Below, piece after piece: positions 50,321 through 63,044 of a stretch of DNA of 64,000 nt. The stretch lies in assembly GCA_013396915.1 (NCBI GenBank), contig VWZL01004989.1, positions 357,138-421,137 of the forward strand. The letters run 5' to 3'. The notes beneath the pieces were generated by a model that made no database searches, was not told where the DNA came from, and saw only the letters and a list, made by a program, of their open reading frames with translations. Source of the stretch: Stercorarius parasiticus. Taxonomy: Eukaryota > Chordata > Aves > Charadriiformes > Stercorariidae. Within the stretch, counting starts at the first letter, position 1, and each line of letters opens with the position of its first letter. Both the position numbers and the translations under genes were made by a program.

Positions 50321-53300
50321 AGGATGGCAGCAGCTGGGAAACATACGGGATGTGATTTGCTGAGAAGGTGGTTGTGCAGCCAGAATCAGTACACAGGGCA
50401 GCTAGCAGATTAATCAACAACCCAAATCCCTGCAAGGTGAAATACACAAAGCGAAAGTCCACAGGAATCAAATTTAGTTACAGGAACAGAATATTTGAGT
50501 GATTCCAATATCAAAGGAAAGCCAGGAGTTTGTGTTAACAATCTAACATGTCTGTCAGACAGCTGTATTTCCTTTTAATCTATTTCTCAAAACAAAATGC
50601 CCTCTTTTACAGAGGTACTTATCAGAGGGGATGATAGTACTCTGTTTCCCAATCTATTTCTTGCTTCACCTTCAGGAAGGAATCAAACAGTTCTTTGATT
50701 TCAACTGGCCACTGAGTCGACTGCAAACCCTACAGCTTGTCTGACCTGCACCAAAACTGCAGCCCAACTCCTTCCCGAGCTGTTAAAATCATCTTGCAAT
50801 CAGGCACGCATGTCAAGTAGCACAACATTTAGAATAAAAGCTTTTCGGAAAAAATCCGATTTACTTAAAATATAGCTTAAACGAAATGCCTGCTTTTCTC
50901 CGACATTTAACATTCCGTTAATCTGGAAAGACTATCCCTTCAGGTGATGTTTTATTTCTGTCCAATTTTCTCTCCCACACCCCCCCCAAGCTAAGTTAAA
51001 GCACCACAATCACACAACAATTTTGTATTTTCTACACCCTTTAATGAATGCATGGCAATGTCTCTAACATTCACATGATGCATCAACTCACCACTGTCAC
51101 AGTATTTGTCATATGCTCCTGCAGAATCACATATAGAGATTTAAGTTAGCTGCTTCCTGCTCCCAGCCTGGAGAAAACCTGTTGGTAGCTCCATTTTCTT
51201 TGCTCCATGGTGAAGCCTGACACAGGTTACTCCTGAATACAGGATGGCAACTTCTATTTTCATGCATATTTCTTTTCTTCCTCGTGACAGAAACACTACT
51301 GAATATTTCCAGGGGTGAATTTGAGATACTCCACGGAAAGAGTGATATGCAATAGAAATGGCATGGCAATGAACCAATTCTCAGCAAGAAAGAGCTCTAT
51401 ACATAATAGTTATTTGTGGCACACAGTAATCCTACTGTACACTCACAAGGAAATACTTCAGCTTGATGGCTGGGAAGAATCAGTACCTGTAGACTATTGC
51501 ATGCAAGTACACAAGGAACTCATTGTGGGGAAAAAAAAAAAAGCCTTGCATTTATTTTTGGGGCTTTTTTCCTTCTTCTAGTTAACAATGGGAAACTGAA
51601 AAAGGAAATTTAACTGCTCAATGACAATCCAAGTCATGGCACAATCACCTATGGAAGTGTCATGCATTAACCCCAGGCAAACAATAATTATTCAAAGCTA
51701 CATTTATGATCTCTAAGTTAGGAAATAACTGTAGTCTCTTTTATATATTACACATGTATTATATAAACTATACCTTTTTTTAGTTTTAATTTACTTAGAT
51801 ACTGTCTTGATCCTATCTCCATACACAATTCAACATCCCTGCACTTTCAGCCTACACTAGCTGCTGAAGTGCTTACAAAGGAGAGTGCAATCTCCCTGCT
51901 CTTCAGTAAAGACGTACAAAACAACTAGTGTTCATGATATTCTAATGCCCTTCAAAATCTTCCCTCTAAATGCCTACAGCAATCAAGTTCTCACAATTAA
52001 CTACAAAAAAAAAATTCAAAAAAATTAAATCAGAATTGCTCAGTTTATTCCAGCCAAAAGAATCATATGACCTGTCCCTAACAACATATTATATAGTCAA
52101 CTAGCAGAGATTTTTGGGTAGATTTAATCACAATATAAGCTAGTGGAAGAGGCTACGTATCTGAATAAACGCAGTTTTTGTGTCAATGCTAAGAAGCATA
52201 AGGAATGTCATGTTGCACATTAAACATCCTTTGAGATATGAAATCAAAATCATGAATTATTCACCTCTATGTTGTACACTCATATTAGTGCCGTTTGCCT
52301 ATCACTCCTCATCAAGGTGTTCCATTACCTTCCTGAATTATTCTCTCTTATATTTCCTAAAACTCACTACATACCTCAACTTTCAATTCACCAAATTTAT
52401 ATAATTGAGGAAAGTCCCTTAAAATTCTCCCAAGGAAATAAACAACAATCAATCTCACCCTCCCAGCATTCAAGCACGCACTTTTCATACTGAGTATCTG
52501 GAAATTTGCTCATGCTACTAGTTTATTCTGGGCTTGTACAAATAGGGATATGACCAAACACAATTAGACATTCTTTATGCGACCTAAGACCAGGTTTTTT
52601 TCTTGTCACAAACAGGGTGTCCAAGCAAATGAACTTCTTGCTCCTGAATCTTTTGTAACACTCACTTATCAATGTACAAAATCTTTTGCTGCTAGCAGGA
52701 CCGCCTGGAGGCTGCAAGTTACATACAAGGAAGGTACGTGCAATCATTTCACCAGCTCAAAGCTTCCTGTGTGAGAATTCTCATTACTTAAATTCCTTTA
52801 TCTACAGGTAACACAAAAGTCACAAGAGACATTTCGAAAAAGACATTTGTGAATTTTAAACCTGAACTACAAAAAAGAGACTGAGAAGAGAGTTTTTCTT
52901 GATTTGTGTTTTTCATGATTGTTACTAGTCTGAATTAGGAAATATGTTCAAATTTATTTTTCATCATGATTCTAGACATTATGCAGTGAAAAACTCTGGA
53001 TTTAGACTATTAAAAGCCACATATTATCACTCAGAAGCAAGTTAAACAGAGCAACACTCAAAAAAGTAATTTACGTTAAATAGTTTATACCTATTTGTTC
53101 ATAGCAAGAAATATATGTTACACACATATAGAAGCAGATTACAGTTATTACAATGGCAAAGGTCCCACTGCACATTAGATGGTTCACCATAACACTGCTC
53201 AACAGCCAGCACAGACAGAACAATCAAAGAAGAGAACTGAACTCCTGTGGCCTGGGAGACCCATCAGGCTCATCGTACAATTACAAAAACCCAAGATCCA

Positions 53301-54984
53301 CAAATGCAGATGTTCCTGTTTATATAGTTGGTCTTTAGGCATTCAAATTCCGATTGTATAAATCCACAGAACCTTGATATTTAGGGGCTAAATTTACAGA
53401 GCTATTTCAATCCCTCTGACTGCCCCATCTATAAAACATGAATAGAAACACTTACCTAGTTCACAAGAGCATTCTATGAGTTAGTGTGTTAAAGATTACG
53501 ACTGACTGAACTGCTTTATGATCACTATTATAGGAACATCTAAACACTAAACTTGTCTACTCTCCAAAACAAGTTTCGTTAGAAAGCATTCAACATATGT
53601 ATAAATTGCTTTCAAGTTAATTTTCAGATAGAAGAGAACTTTTAATTTCATTCTAAGCATGTTATACTCCACACTGTAACCCTTCAAGCCTAAAAATAGC
53701 GTGATTGCTAGTCAGCCAGAAATTTAGCATGCATCCAGAAGCTCCTACGCTGCACTTGCCAGGAATGTCAAGACTTTGAAAAATCACATATATTATAACA
53801 ATCAAGACAAACTAATCTGTAATACAAGCACACAGTGCATGCTCTCTGATTATTCATTACTGCGATGCCTGGCAGTGTCACTGCAGTTAAGCTTCCTTCT
53901 GTGTTTTCATTATAAACAAAATTTGAAGAGAAATGTCAGTTAAATGTGCATGCCCTGTTCCACATGCCGTAAAAAAAAAACAGTTTAATATGTTTAGGGT
54001 TTATGACACTTATTAGCGACCAAAGAATGTGAGGGGAAGTAGACTGTACCTCATAAGCGTAACAGCGTAACGTAAGCGAACAGAATTTCATACTGTTTTG
54101 ACCACTGAAATCCATAGGTATCTATGTAGTCACAGACTGCAGTAATGAGAACTGCCCCATGAGGGGTTTGAATCAGCTGTATTCTATTCATGTGAAACAA
54201 AACACATTGTATTTACATTCCTATTTTTTGCCGCAGTTATTTGATTATCAGTTATGCTTTCAAAATATGAATAATTATCATTGCTTGATGTTAAGACCAC
54301 TACGTATCCCTCCAGCCAGGACTAAATTTAAATTACTATTCAATATTCAAAGTCCTAGCTCTGCAACATTTATAATGCTCTTGCTCTACTAGTAATCACT
54401 CTCCTCCCACCTTTAGTTGTTGTAATAATTGAGAAAGCATTATGTATAACATACTCTGTTTAGGCCTTTTTGTTACTTAGAAAATTTAAATGGAATTAGT
54501 TTGAAAAAACATCAAGATGGAATGCTTTTCAAAATTCTGCTAGGTGTTAGGGGCAAATACTGTTTGCTGTAACTCCATTTCACATAGTCTTACGCCAGCA
54601 CACACATTCAAACTAGAAAGAGGCAAGAGGGAAAAAAAAAAAAGAGTCGGTGGCAGTCTTGTGAGAAAAGCACAGAATTAAAAGCAAGCAAACAGATTGT
54701 AAGATTCATATTTTGCTTTAATGAGTTCAGCTGAATGCCAGAACCTTGTTGTACTTCATCTCTGGAGATGCAAAGGTAACAAGGAAAGTGTAGAATGAAA
54801 AAGGACGGGGAAAAAAGAATCAACAGAATCAAGCAGCATCAACTGTAAACGACACCTACAAGCTTCATTCAAGGTCCACTATAATCTTTTATAGCTCTAT
54901 TCCCAGCTGATTGTCAGCTTGAAGGAGAAGAGCATAGGATGGTGATGGTTATCTAGACCCAACAGAATAAAGGAACCTCATCGG

Positions 54985-55075
54985 ACCCCGTCACTGACCC
55001 TGCTTTGAGCAGGAGGCTGTACCAGAGACCTCTTGAGGTCCCTTCCACCCGAAACTTTCATTTTATGAATTTATT
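54985..55075 (+). mobile_element. CR1 3' UTR remnant
   Basis: GACCCTGCTTTGAGCAGGAG, then GAGACCTCTTGAGGTCCCTT and CCACCCGAAACTTTCATTTT match the end of CR1 subfamilies whose 3' UTR reads CTGCTCTGAGCAGGGGGTTGG...AGGTCCCTTCC. It may begin earlier, near 54940. It is old and short. Confidence 0.75.
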
Positions 55076-55085
55076 CAGTTTATTT

Positions 55086-55116
55086 AACTGTTAATTTAAC
55101 AGTTTACTTAACAGTT
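55086..55116. repeat. Inverted plus direct 9-base repeats
   Basis: AACTGTTAA (55086-55094) is followed by its reverse complement TTAACAGTT at 55096-55104 and again at 55108-55116. The cluster follows the CR1 remnant immediately. Confidence 0.9.
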
Positions 55117-58100
55117 AATTTTTTAAGATAAAATGTGGTACAGAAAATGAGCAACTTTTTTCTACTAAAGTTTGCCATCAAACAACAACATAGCTGCATT
55201 CCAAGCATAAAACAGTAGTGTCAGTAACAGTGTCGAGCATAAAATAGTAGCGTCAAAACCAGCTTTTTGTCCCAAAACAAGTTAATTTTCAAACAATCAA
55301 AATCCTTCCTAGCACTTGTGAGAGAGGGGAGTTGCATGAGAACAGTACCACAGGATGCAGGGTGAAGCAGACCTTACTGAAAGAAGTTACGCTGCAGTGA
55401 TGAATACTGGAGCATAACTGAGATGTTGCCACACAGGACAAATGCAACAACAATAATACATTTGTACGTAGTTTCATCTGTATAGTATCTATATGCCACT
55501 ATATAGTAAGTTATAAAATATTGCTGTATTTATGGAATTGTACTAAAAGCACTGAGATTTATAAACCCGATATTTTAATTTATGTAATAGCAGAAATGTG
55601 TACCTCCTATACAGACTTGTAAATTCTTAAAACGTGATTTTAAATCGAAGATTCTATTGCAAGGTAAGCATCACAGCTAAATCTCAGATTTTTCTTACTG
55701 CTCTAACTACCAAACCATTTACTCCCAAATACACATTTTTAAGTTGCAGAAGTCTGTAACTATGAGAGCAAACACGTCATCTCAACTTTTAGTATAGGTG
55801 GCAGAGATTGTAGAAAAATTCACGTTTTTATTAAAGACGCCAAACATTTGTAAAGATACTTTGAAAAAAAAAAAAAACTGCGGAAATGACAGGGGAGCAT
55901 CTGAGAGGAAAGGAGTCAAAAAGATGATTTACTTTAACAATCATATGCTCCACCAGTCACTACAATTTGCTGTGGGAAATCATCATTAAAGGACTCTCCA
56001 CATGTGCATACCCCAAGCAACTTAGAGAAGGACAGGAGTTACGCAAAGCACCCAGAGTTAGCCACAGTTTTAAAATTACATGGCTGGATCCTCCCCCTGC
56101 CCCCAACAGAAAGCTTGTTATAAAGGCTTTTTACAGTGTTACAAAGGCTTTTTATTTGGGGCAGGGGGAACACAACACACAACAAAACCAATACACACAC
56201 ATGCATTACTAGAACAAGAACTTGAGCTTAAATTTTAAACAGAAAAATCTGAGAGCAAGTAGGGCAGACAGAACAAAAAGCACATCCCTCCCTCTGTTCA
56301 TTGTGTCCTTGGCAGACGGGCCTGTACTTCTAGCCAATTCTGCTGTTCTCTGAAGGGTGGCAGATTCTGCTCAATTACCCCAGTCCCTCAGAAGCTCTCC
56401 CTGTCCCCTCCAAAGCCCAGCCGCCCACCCCTAGCCCCTCACCGAAGCCTCACAACCTCTCGATGAGCAATGGGCATCAGCAGCTCCCTCTGCAACTCCC
56501 CTTTTGCCACACTTCAGCAATTTCTCAGGATTCCCTTAATCCCAAAGCAAGTTCTCACAAAAAGCAGCAACTTCCCTCTCCACACAAGAGATGCACCTAT
56601 TCTTATCTTAAAAGGGAGAAACGAGTCACAATGCATTTTGTTCACTGCAATTTATTTTGGTACTTCTTAGGCAATTTTTGTTTTACATAAAGGATCAAAT
56701 TAGTCATTCACTTAATTCAGCATCCTTGTCAGGAGCACATAAATCGGAACAAGTTGCAAGAACCTCATGGCGCAATAGCTTGGACTAGAAAATATCTGGT
56801 TAGAAGACAAATGTTACTTTCATAGTGAAAGAATGGGAGGTCCATTAGGAAAACAATTCAAAAGGAGAAAAATAGGTGGGCATAAAAAGAAATAATATGA
56901 GGAATATAGCTCAAAAACATTCAGACTAAAATTAATAGAAGTGATTACATCAATCAACTTTCAATGGAAAATATCTTTTGCCTCCCAGAATCTTCCTCAA
57001 AAGCATCCAATCTTAATTTTGAAATACATTAAAAAAACAAGTTATTGGTTTAACCATGGGAAATACTATGTCTGTGCTACTTCAGAAGGTAGGTAAGATT
57101 AACTTTAAAATCTCCCTTTAAAAGTTTACCTCATGAAGTCTTCATCTTAATTCCTTATAGCTGGAAACCATTTTAGATTTTGATGCCTAGCATTTCTAAT
57201 CCTTCCAGAACCCTAATAAGAATCTCTAGTAAGGATACTGAAGTCCTTCTTGGCATTTTCCTATAGTCTTGGCCCCCAGAACATCCTAGAAAATTAAAAT
57301 CTGGATTTCCACTATGAACTGAGATAGAACCAAACTCTTGCACCTTTTGGAAGTGGAATTTCAAAAGCAATTTGGTTTTACATTCTTCATGAGAGAAAAG
57401 TTAACAAGCTGACTTTTCTATCCTATTCATACACATCTCTATTCATAGCCCGAACTAGTTGTATCACTAAAAGTAAGTACTTGCTTAGGGTAACAGATTG
57501 GCGGGAACAAAAATACTTATTTCAGAAGTGGGTATCCCTATTGGACAGGACAGTCATAACTCCTGCCTCTTATTTTCTCAGCAGCAATAGGAACATCAAA
57601 TCCAGCTTTCCATCCCAGATCCCTTTCCAGTCTCCTCCCCACTGTCCTACAACAGAAGCGCAATTTCTCCTGTGCAGACATACAGCTTTAGGCAGGTTCT
57701 GATCTTACATCCCTTTTAATTAAATTCCTTTTCAAGATAACCGACTCAAATGTCCTCAATTTCTCATTTGAGTTTTTTTACTAACCTTCTCCAAATCCGC
57801 AGTAATTGTGCAGTAGTCCATGTGAAATAAGGTCCTCAACACTCAAAAAAAAATTTAGCATGGGTAAGATTTCCTCGAAACCGGAAAAAAGGGCTGAGGT
57901 TCTTTAGAACCCTATCTTCCAAAGTAGAAAGGGGAACTCAGAAAATCATTGACCTTAAACTTGATAGCAAATACTGTAAAGGGTTTTGTTGTTTGGGTTT
58001 TTTTTACTCGGTACGTATTTATTAACACCTAGAAGGTAAACAGTGCAACACAATTGAGTCAAAAGCTTATCCAGAACAAGTACTATCAGAATATCCTATT

Positions 58101-58529
58101 TCTAATGACTTGGGTAGATGACTACAACTAACAGACATGACCTGCCATATGAGCCCCACCATGCACACCCAAAGGCTAATGACTGCTGTGATCAAACCTA
58201 CCCTATTAGCAGAGCCAATGTGAGGTACGGGTATGCATATAGCCAGTTACTCTGTCTTAGCCCTAACGTTTGAGTTGCTGGAGACTACCTGCCAATATCC
58301 AGATTGTACCAGAAAAAAAAAAAAAAGGTATTGATGAAACACCATCAAATCATAAGGATGTATCAGGTATAGTTCTACTAACTCAAACATATCAAAACAA
58401 CTGGAAATATTTATTAAGTATTTTGGTAACAGTAAGTATACTAATTAAACCTGCAGCTGCACATTAAGCTATAAAAGCCACGAACGCCTAGTTGATCAGA
58501 AAAACCAAATTACCTGAAGAAAAAAAAAA

Positions 58530-58930
58530 ATTAAAAAAGGCTTAAAAGCATCAGATGGAGTTGAAGTAAGTTTTGTAAAGCACAATTTTGGCTGTAAATA
58601 ATCAACCATACAAATCGGTAACAGAAACCAACTATTAGGTTGCATTAGAGCAGAAAAGGATCTGTGGAAAGTCAGAGCATTGCAGAACAGACAGAATAAG
58701 CTTTTTACTCTGCTTAGCATTACAAATACCTCAACCTGTTTTGAAAAGCACATCTCCAAATGACATAGAACAACTGAAAGAAGTCCAAATGCAGCTACAC
58801 AAAAATGGAAAGAGGCCTTGAAAACACAACCTGAGGAGAGACTTAAATAGACTTTTTCAGGCTCTACCAGACTGAAAGGAGACAATTTAAATAGAAGACT
58901 GCTGCAAAAAGCAAGAGAATACACTTCCCT
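58530..58930 (+). mobile_element. Ancient CR1/L3-like LINE, 3' part of ORF2 (degraded)
   Basis: Words in consensus order are AAATAATCAACCATACAAAT, AGAGCAGAAAAGGATCTGTG, GAGGAGAGACTTAAATAGAC and CCAGACTGAAAGGAGACAAT, as in old amniote CR1 elements. The 142-codon minus-strand frame at 58496-58924 is simply antisense to this fossil. The edges are approximate. Confidence 0.65.
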
Positions 58931-60612
58931 ATACAGATGAATGGGCTCAAACTACCGAAGGTTTAGTCTAAATTTAGTCTAATTTCTAGGACAACCTAAC
59001 CACAAGTATAGTTAAGCACCTATACAGATTGCCTAACAAGACTAGAAACTTTGTGGATTTTTTTTTATATTATTATTATTTTAAAAGATCTCAAACTGCC
59101 TCTTATTAGAGGTCTAGATAAACTTTCAAATCCCATCCAGCCTCCTTTTCCAGAATGCTATTATCATGTTTCGTTTCACAAATAAACATTTTTAGAAATG
59201 AGAGAAAAGGAACCTGCCTAAAATATGATCCAGTATGTAGATGAAAAGACAGTTGTATTTAAAGCATTTATAATTTAGAGTCTGTTAAGAGCTCAGATGC
59301 AATAAAGAGGAAAAACGTCTGTGGGAGCTAGTCAAGATGCTGATGATCTGGCAAGATAAACTCAAGAATAGGAATGAGGGAGACACACCCATGGGAGTTG
59401 TTTGTGTGTCCTAACATATTTTAGTACTCCTCAGATTTCTTTTAAACATTTCCAACCTTGTCAAACCAAGGTTGCATTTGCTGCAAAGATGTCACATTTT
59501 GCATTAGTCACATACGTGTTTTTTAACGCATATTCCAGACTCTAAACATTGTTTGATTGAGGAGTTCAGCTATGCTGCGAGGGCGGGCAGTCTACACCTC
59601 TCTTATCTCCTGATCAATGCAAACAAATATTTTTCCAGTGAGAATGAGGCTTTAGCCCAAGTAATTTCAGAAACGCTTGTTTGGTAAGAGGGAGGTAACC
59701 CACAACCTTTTTTCTAATTTACAGACTGTTCAAATATCTTTGCAATAAACCACAGAACACATCATGAAATGCAAAAATAAGATGTAAGCAATGTAGAAAA
59801 CTGAACTGAGTTGAAGTTCTCACACACACACTTTTTTCCTCCTGTATCTCTCTCATGTACTTTACATGCTTCTCTCCTGGAAAAGCCAGATGGAACATTT
59901 CTTACTAATACCTTTGGGAAAGCAGGGACTGCAAGAAAAAAAGGACAAAATCTCTGAAGAAATTCAGAAATCCAAATTCTATGCTTAGAATACTGGATTC
60001 CTTAATTTCTGTAAAAAGGGGAGAAAATACTGAGCAAGATGCAAACCTAGTAACAAAACTATGGCATCCAAGTCAGCACCATCCTAAACGAGGATATAAA
60101 GTTTGTGGCCAAAGCAACATTGACCGCAGTTCCCCATGAGGCAAGTTATCCCTAAAATTTTCATTAAAAAACCCCAAATATGCATATTTACCTCAGGAAC
60201 AGATGTAAGGAAGTTGTGGATTAAAAACCTGAAAGTTACATTCCATCAAAGGCTTCGCTCCTCCTCCTTCAGCAGCGATCTTGGACTCTGCAGCCAAACT
60301 GCACCCACATGTTGATTCTCACGAAACATGTCCTGATCAGCACAGTAAGAAAAAAGCAGCCAGAGAAGCATGAAGAAAGATGAAGGCTTCTTCCTTCAAA
60401 ATGGCACTTCCAGGAGCGTTAATCTGTTGACATAAGTTTTATTGTTGTCTCCTTTTCAGCAACTGGGAGAAGACAGTGTAGGAAGAAATGGAATATTGTT
60501 TCTGGTCTACTCCTGCCTATTCCTGTTGGCCTACCCAGTCTGCCAAAGGATATAAAAATCAAAACTAGAGTAGTGCACTTAAATACAGAGACTTTCTTTG
60601 CTTTTAAGAAGA

Positions 60613-60663
60613 AGAAAAAAAAACCCAAACAAACAACACAAAACCCCACAAAAAACAAAAACC
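60613..60663 (-). repeat. A-rich/C low-complexity tract (T/G on minus)
   Basis: A runs broken by C, CCC and CCCC. It is the reverse-complement type of the T/G tracts at 7246, 30559 and 61406. Confidence 0.85.
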
Positions 60664-61405
60664 GAAACAGACTAAGTTGAAAGCATTTGTAGTATTCTTC
60701 AGCCCAGAAAGCGCCTTCAGTTTCCAATTAACATTTTAACAGTGACAAATCAACAAGAAGCAATCTCTTTCTACACGTCTAAACTTATCTAAAAGGAAGG
60801 TTTATACTCGTTTCCTTTAAATGGTGACCTCCACACTAGTAGCCGGTTGGTAGACTTCCGACACCCTGAATTTTACAGCTTCGTGTCCCACTGGAATACC
60901 CAGGAATAGGACAGCCAGATGTCCGAAATAATTTCTAGGTCACCAAGGAAGTCTGGAAATGCTCTCTTACTATCTAGAAATGTTTCCTACTGATTCGGAG
61001 CTCTATTTATGCAACCTCTAGAAATCATATTTCATTGTATTTATCTAGTTCAAGTAGCAGGGAGATCTGAAGTTTCATGAATGATATAATATCTGTCATT
61101 ACTGCAGCCAAATAATCTCCAAAATAGCCTATGACATTTAAACAGTAAAGCTGCTAGTCTCCTTTTAGAAGTTAAATCACCCCCTCCCCATGGTTTAGCT
61201 GGAAAGCATGATGCAAAGATTTTTTTAAAAACCCACAAACTATATTTGTAGGAAGAAGTGACAGCTACCAAAGTCCACATGTAAACTAAGTAAGCCAGAG
61301 GACCTTCTCCCAGCTCTCTCACCTTTCATGTTGTACCTCCCTCTTCTTGGCTTTTGCTATGCTAAACTATGTCAGGCTGTAAAATGACAAACGCACACAC
61401 AAGGA

Positions 61406-61567
61406 TTTGTGGGGTGTTATTTTCTTATTGTTGTTTGGTTTTAGGAGGTTTGTGGTTTGGGTTGTTGGTGGGTTTTTTTGTTGGGATTTTTTGGTTTGGT
61501 TTTTGAGGGGTTGCGAGTTTTTTGTTGTTTGGTTTTTTGTTTGTTTTGGTTTTTTTTTTTTTTTTTT
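61406..61567 (+). repeat. T/G-rich low-complexity tract
   Basis: About 160 bases composed almost entirely of T and G, with a long T run at the end (about 61550-61567). It begins with G-richer blocks (GGTTTGTGGTTTGGG) and becomes pure T. The overlapping frames on both strands are compositional artefacts. Confidence 0.9.
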
Positions 61568-62427
61568 ACAACTAAGACATCTTAGCAAGGAAGATTATCT
61601 CAAAATGATCTTTTAAAAGAATCCTAAAGGAAATGAGATTCTGGTACATGCTCTGATAGCATCATGTATTTGGGAGAGTAGTTAATCCCTTCAAAAAGAA
61701 GAACTAGAGCACTAAAATCATTTGTAAGCAGTTAGTTCTCTAATACCGCCCTACAATTACCACAAAAGCCTGGTAAAGACACACAACAACTTCTTTCCTG
61801 CCTGAAGCCAAAAGGGCCTTTCATCTGCCCAAACTTAGGTCAGAGACTGACCTGCAGAAAATGTTTCTAACAGACATGGATACCAGAAAACATGCAAGCA
61901 CTAAGTGCATAACAGTGAGATAAATATCACCAGTTCAAATTCAAGAAAAATGAACGCACCACTCATGGACGGGAGAGCATGGAAAAACATGGGAGTTCAA
62001 CAGACGAAAGGTCAAGGCACCACACAGTGTTCTACAGAAAGACAGGAGACGCAGGCAGCAGGTGGAAGGGAAACAGCAAGGAGTTGCTGAGCTTCACAGG
62101 AATGCAACCATTAGCAGGTTCTCAGAATGGAAATACTAAAACGAGGTCCAGATCCTGGGAAATCTGCAAGTGTCTTAAGGTACCGCTCTAGAATTAAAAA
62201 GTTAAAAAGCAAAAATCGAACATGCAATAAAATAAACCTCAGACACAGTAAGCAGGCAAATAAATGCTGTGGCTAGAAAGATTTGTACAAAAGCAAGTTG
62301 GGATTGTTTCAAAACCGATATACTTTGGTATCTTAGTAGGTTTTCTTAAGTGAAAATAATCAGGTGTTTGTTTTCAAAAAGAAAAATTCCTTCTACTTAG
62401 GTAACAGCCCACTTCAGACATAAGCCA

Positions 62428-63044
62428 GTAGTGTGCCCTTACCACAAAGGCAGCTAATGGTATCGCGGGCTGCATTAGGCAAAGTACTGCCAGCATGTCA
62501 AGGGAGGTGGTCCATTCCGTCTACTCAGCGCTGGTGAGGCCACACCTGGAAGTGCTCAGTCCAGTGCTGAATTTTCCAGTACAAGGGAAACATGAACACA
62601 CTGGAGAGAGTCCAACAAATGGCCACTAAGATAAGGGACTCAACCATCCCTCTTATGAGGAAAGGCTAAGAGAGCTGGGACTGTTCAGCTTGGAGAAGAG
62701 AAGGCTCAAGGGATCTCATCAGTGTATATAAATATCTGAAGTGAGGGTCCAAACACAACAGCGCCAGGGTCTTTTTAGTGGTGCCCAGTGACAGGACCAG
62801 AGGCAATGGTCACAAACTGAAACACAGAAGATGCTGTCCAAACAGCAGGAAACGCTTTTTTCCTGTGAGGGTGACCAAGCACTGGCACAAGTTGCCCAGG
62901 GATGTTGCAGAGTCTCCATTCTTGGATATATTCAAAAGCCACCCAGACATGGTCCTGGACAACTGGCTCTAGGTAGCCGTGCTTGAGCAGGCTAGTGACC
63001 TCCCAAAGTTCCTTCCAAACTCAAGCATTCTCTGATTCTGCAAA
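62428..63044 (+). mobile_element. CR1 LINE, 3' 0.6 kb
   Basis: It shares CGGGCTGCATTAGGCAAAGT, GGTGAGGCCACACCTGGAAG, AGGCTAAGAGAGCTGGGACT, AGGACCAGAGGCAATGGTCA and GGTGACCAAGCACTGGCACA with the copy at 43430-44600, so both belong to the same CR1 subfamily. It ends CAAGCATTCTCTGATTCTGC. It is 5'-truncated, mildly degraded and antisense to MBOAT2. Confidence 0.95.

Noticed and set aside
58496..58924. 142-codon minus-strand open frame
   Set aside because: It is antisense to an ancient CR1/L3-like fragment on the plus strand and has no recognisable protein features.
61367..61616. Frames on both strands through the T/G tract (Lys/Asn/Thr-rich and Phe/Val/Gly-rich)
   Set aside because: They result from low-complexity composition.
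62778..62972. Plus-strand 64-codon frame
   Set aside because: It is the end of CR1 ORF2 in the copy at 62428-63044.
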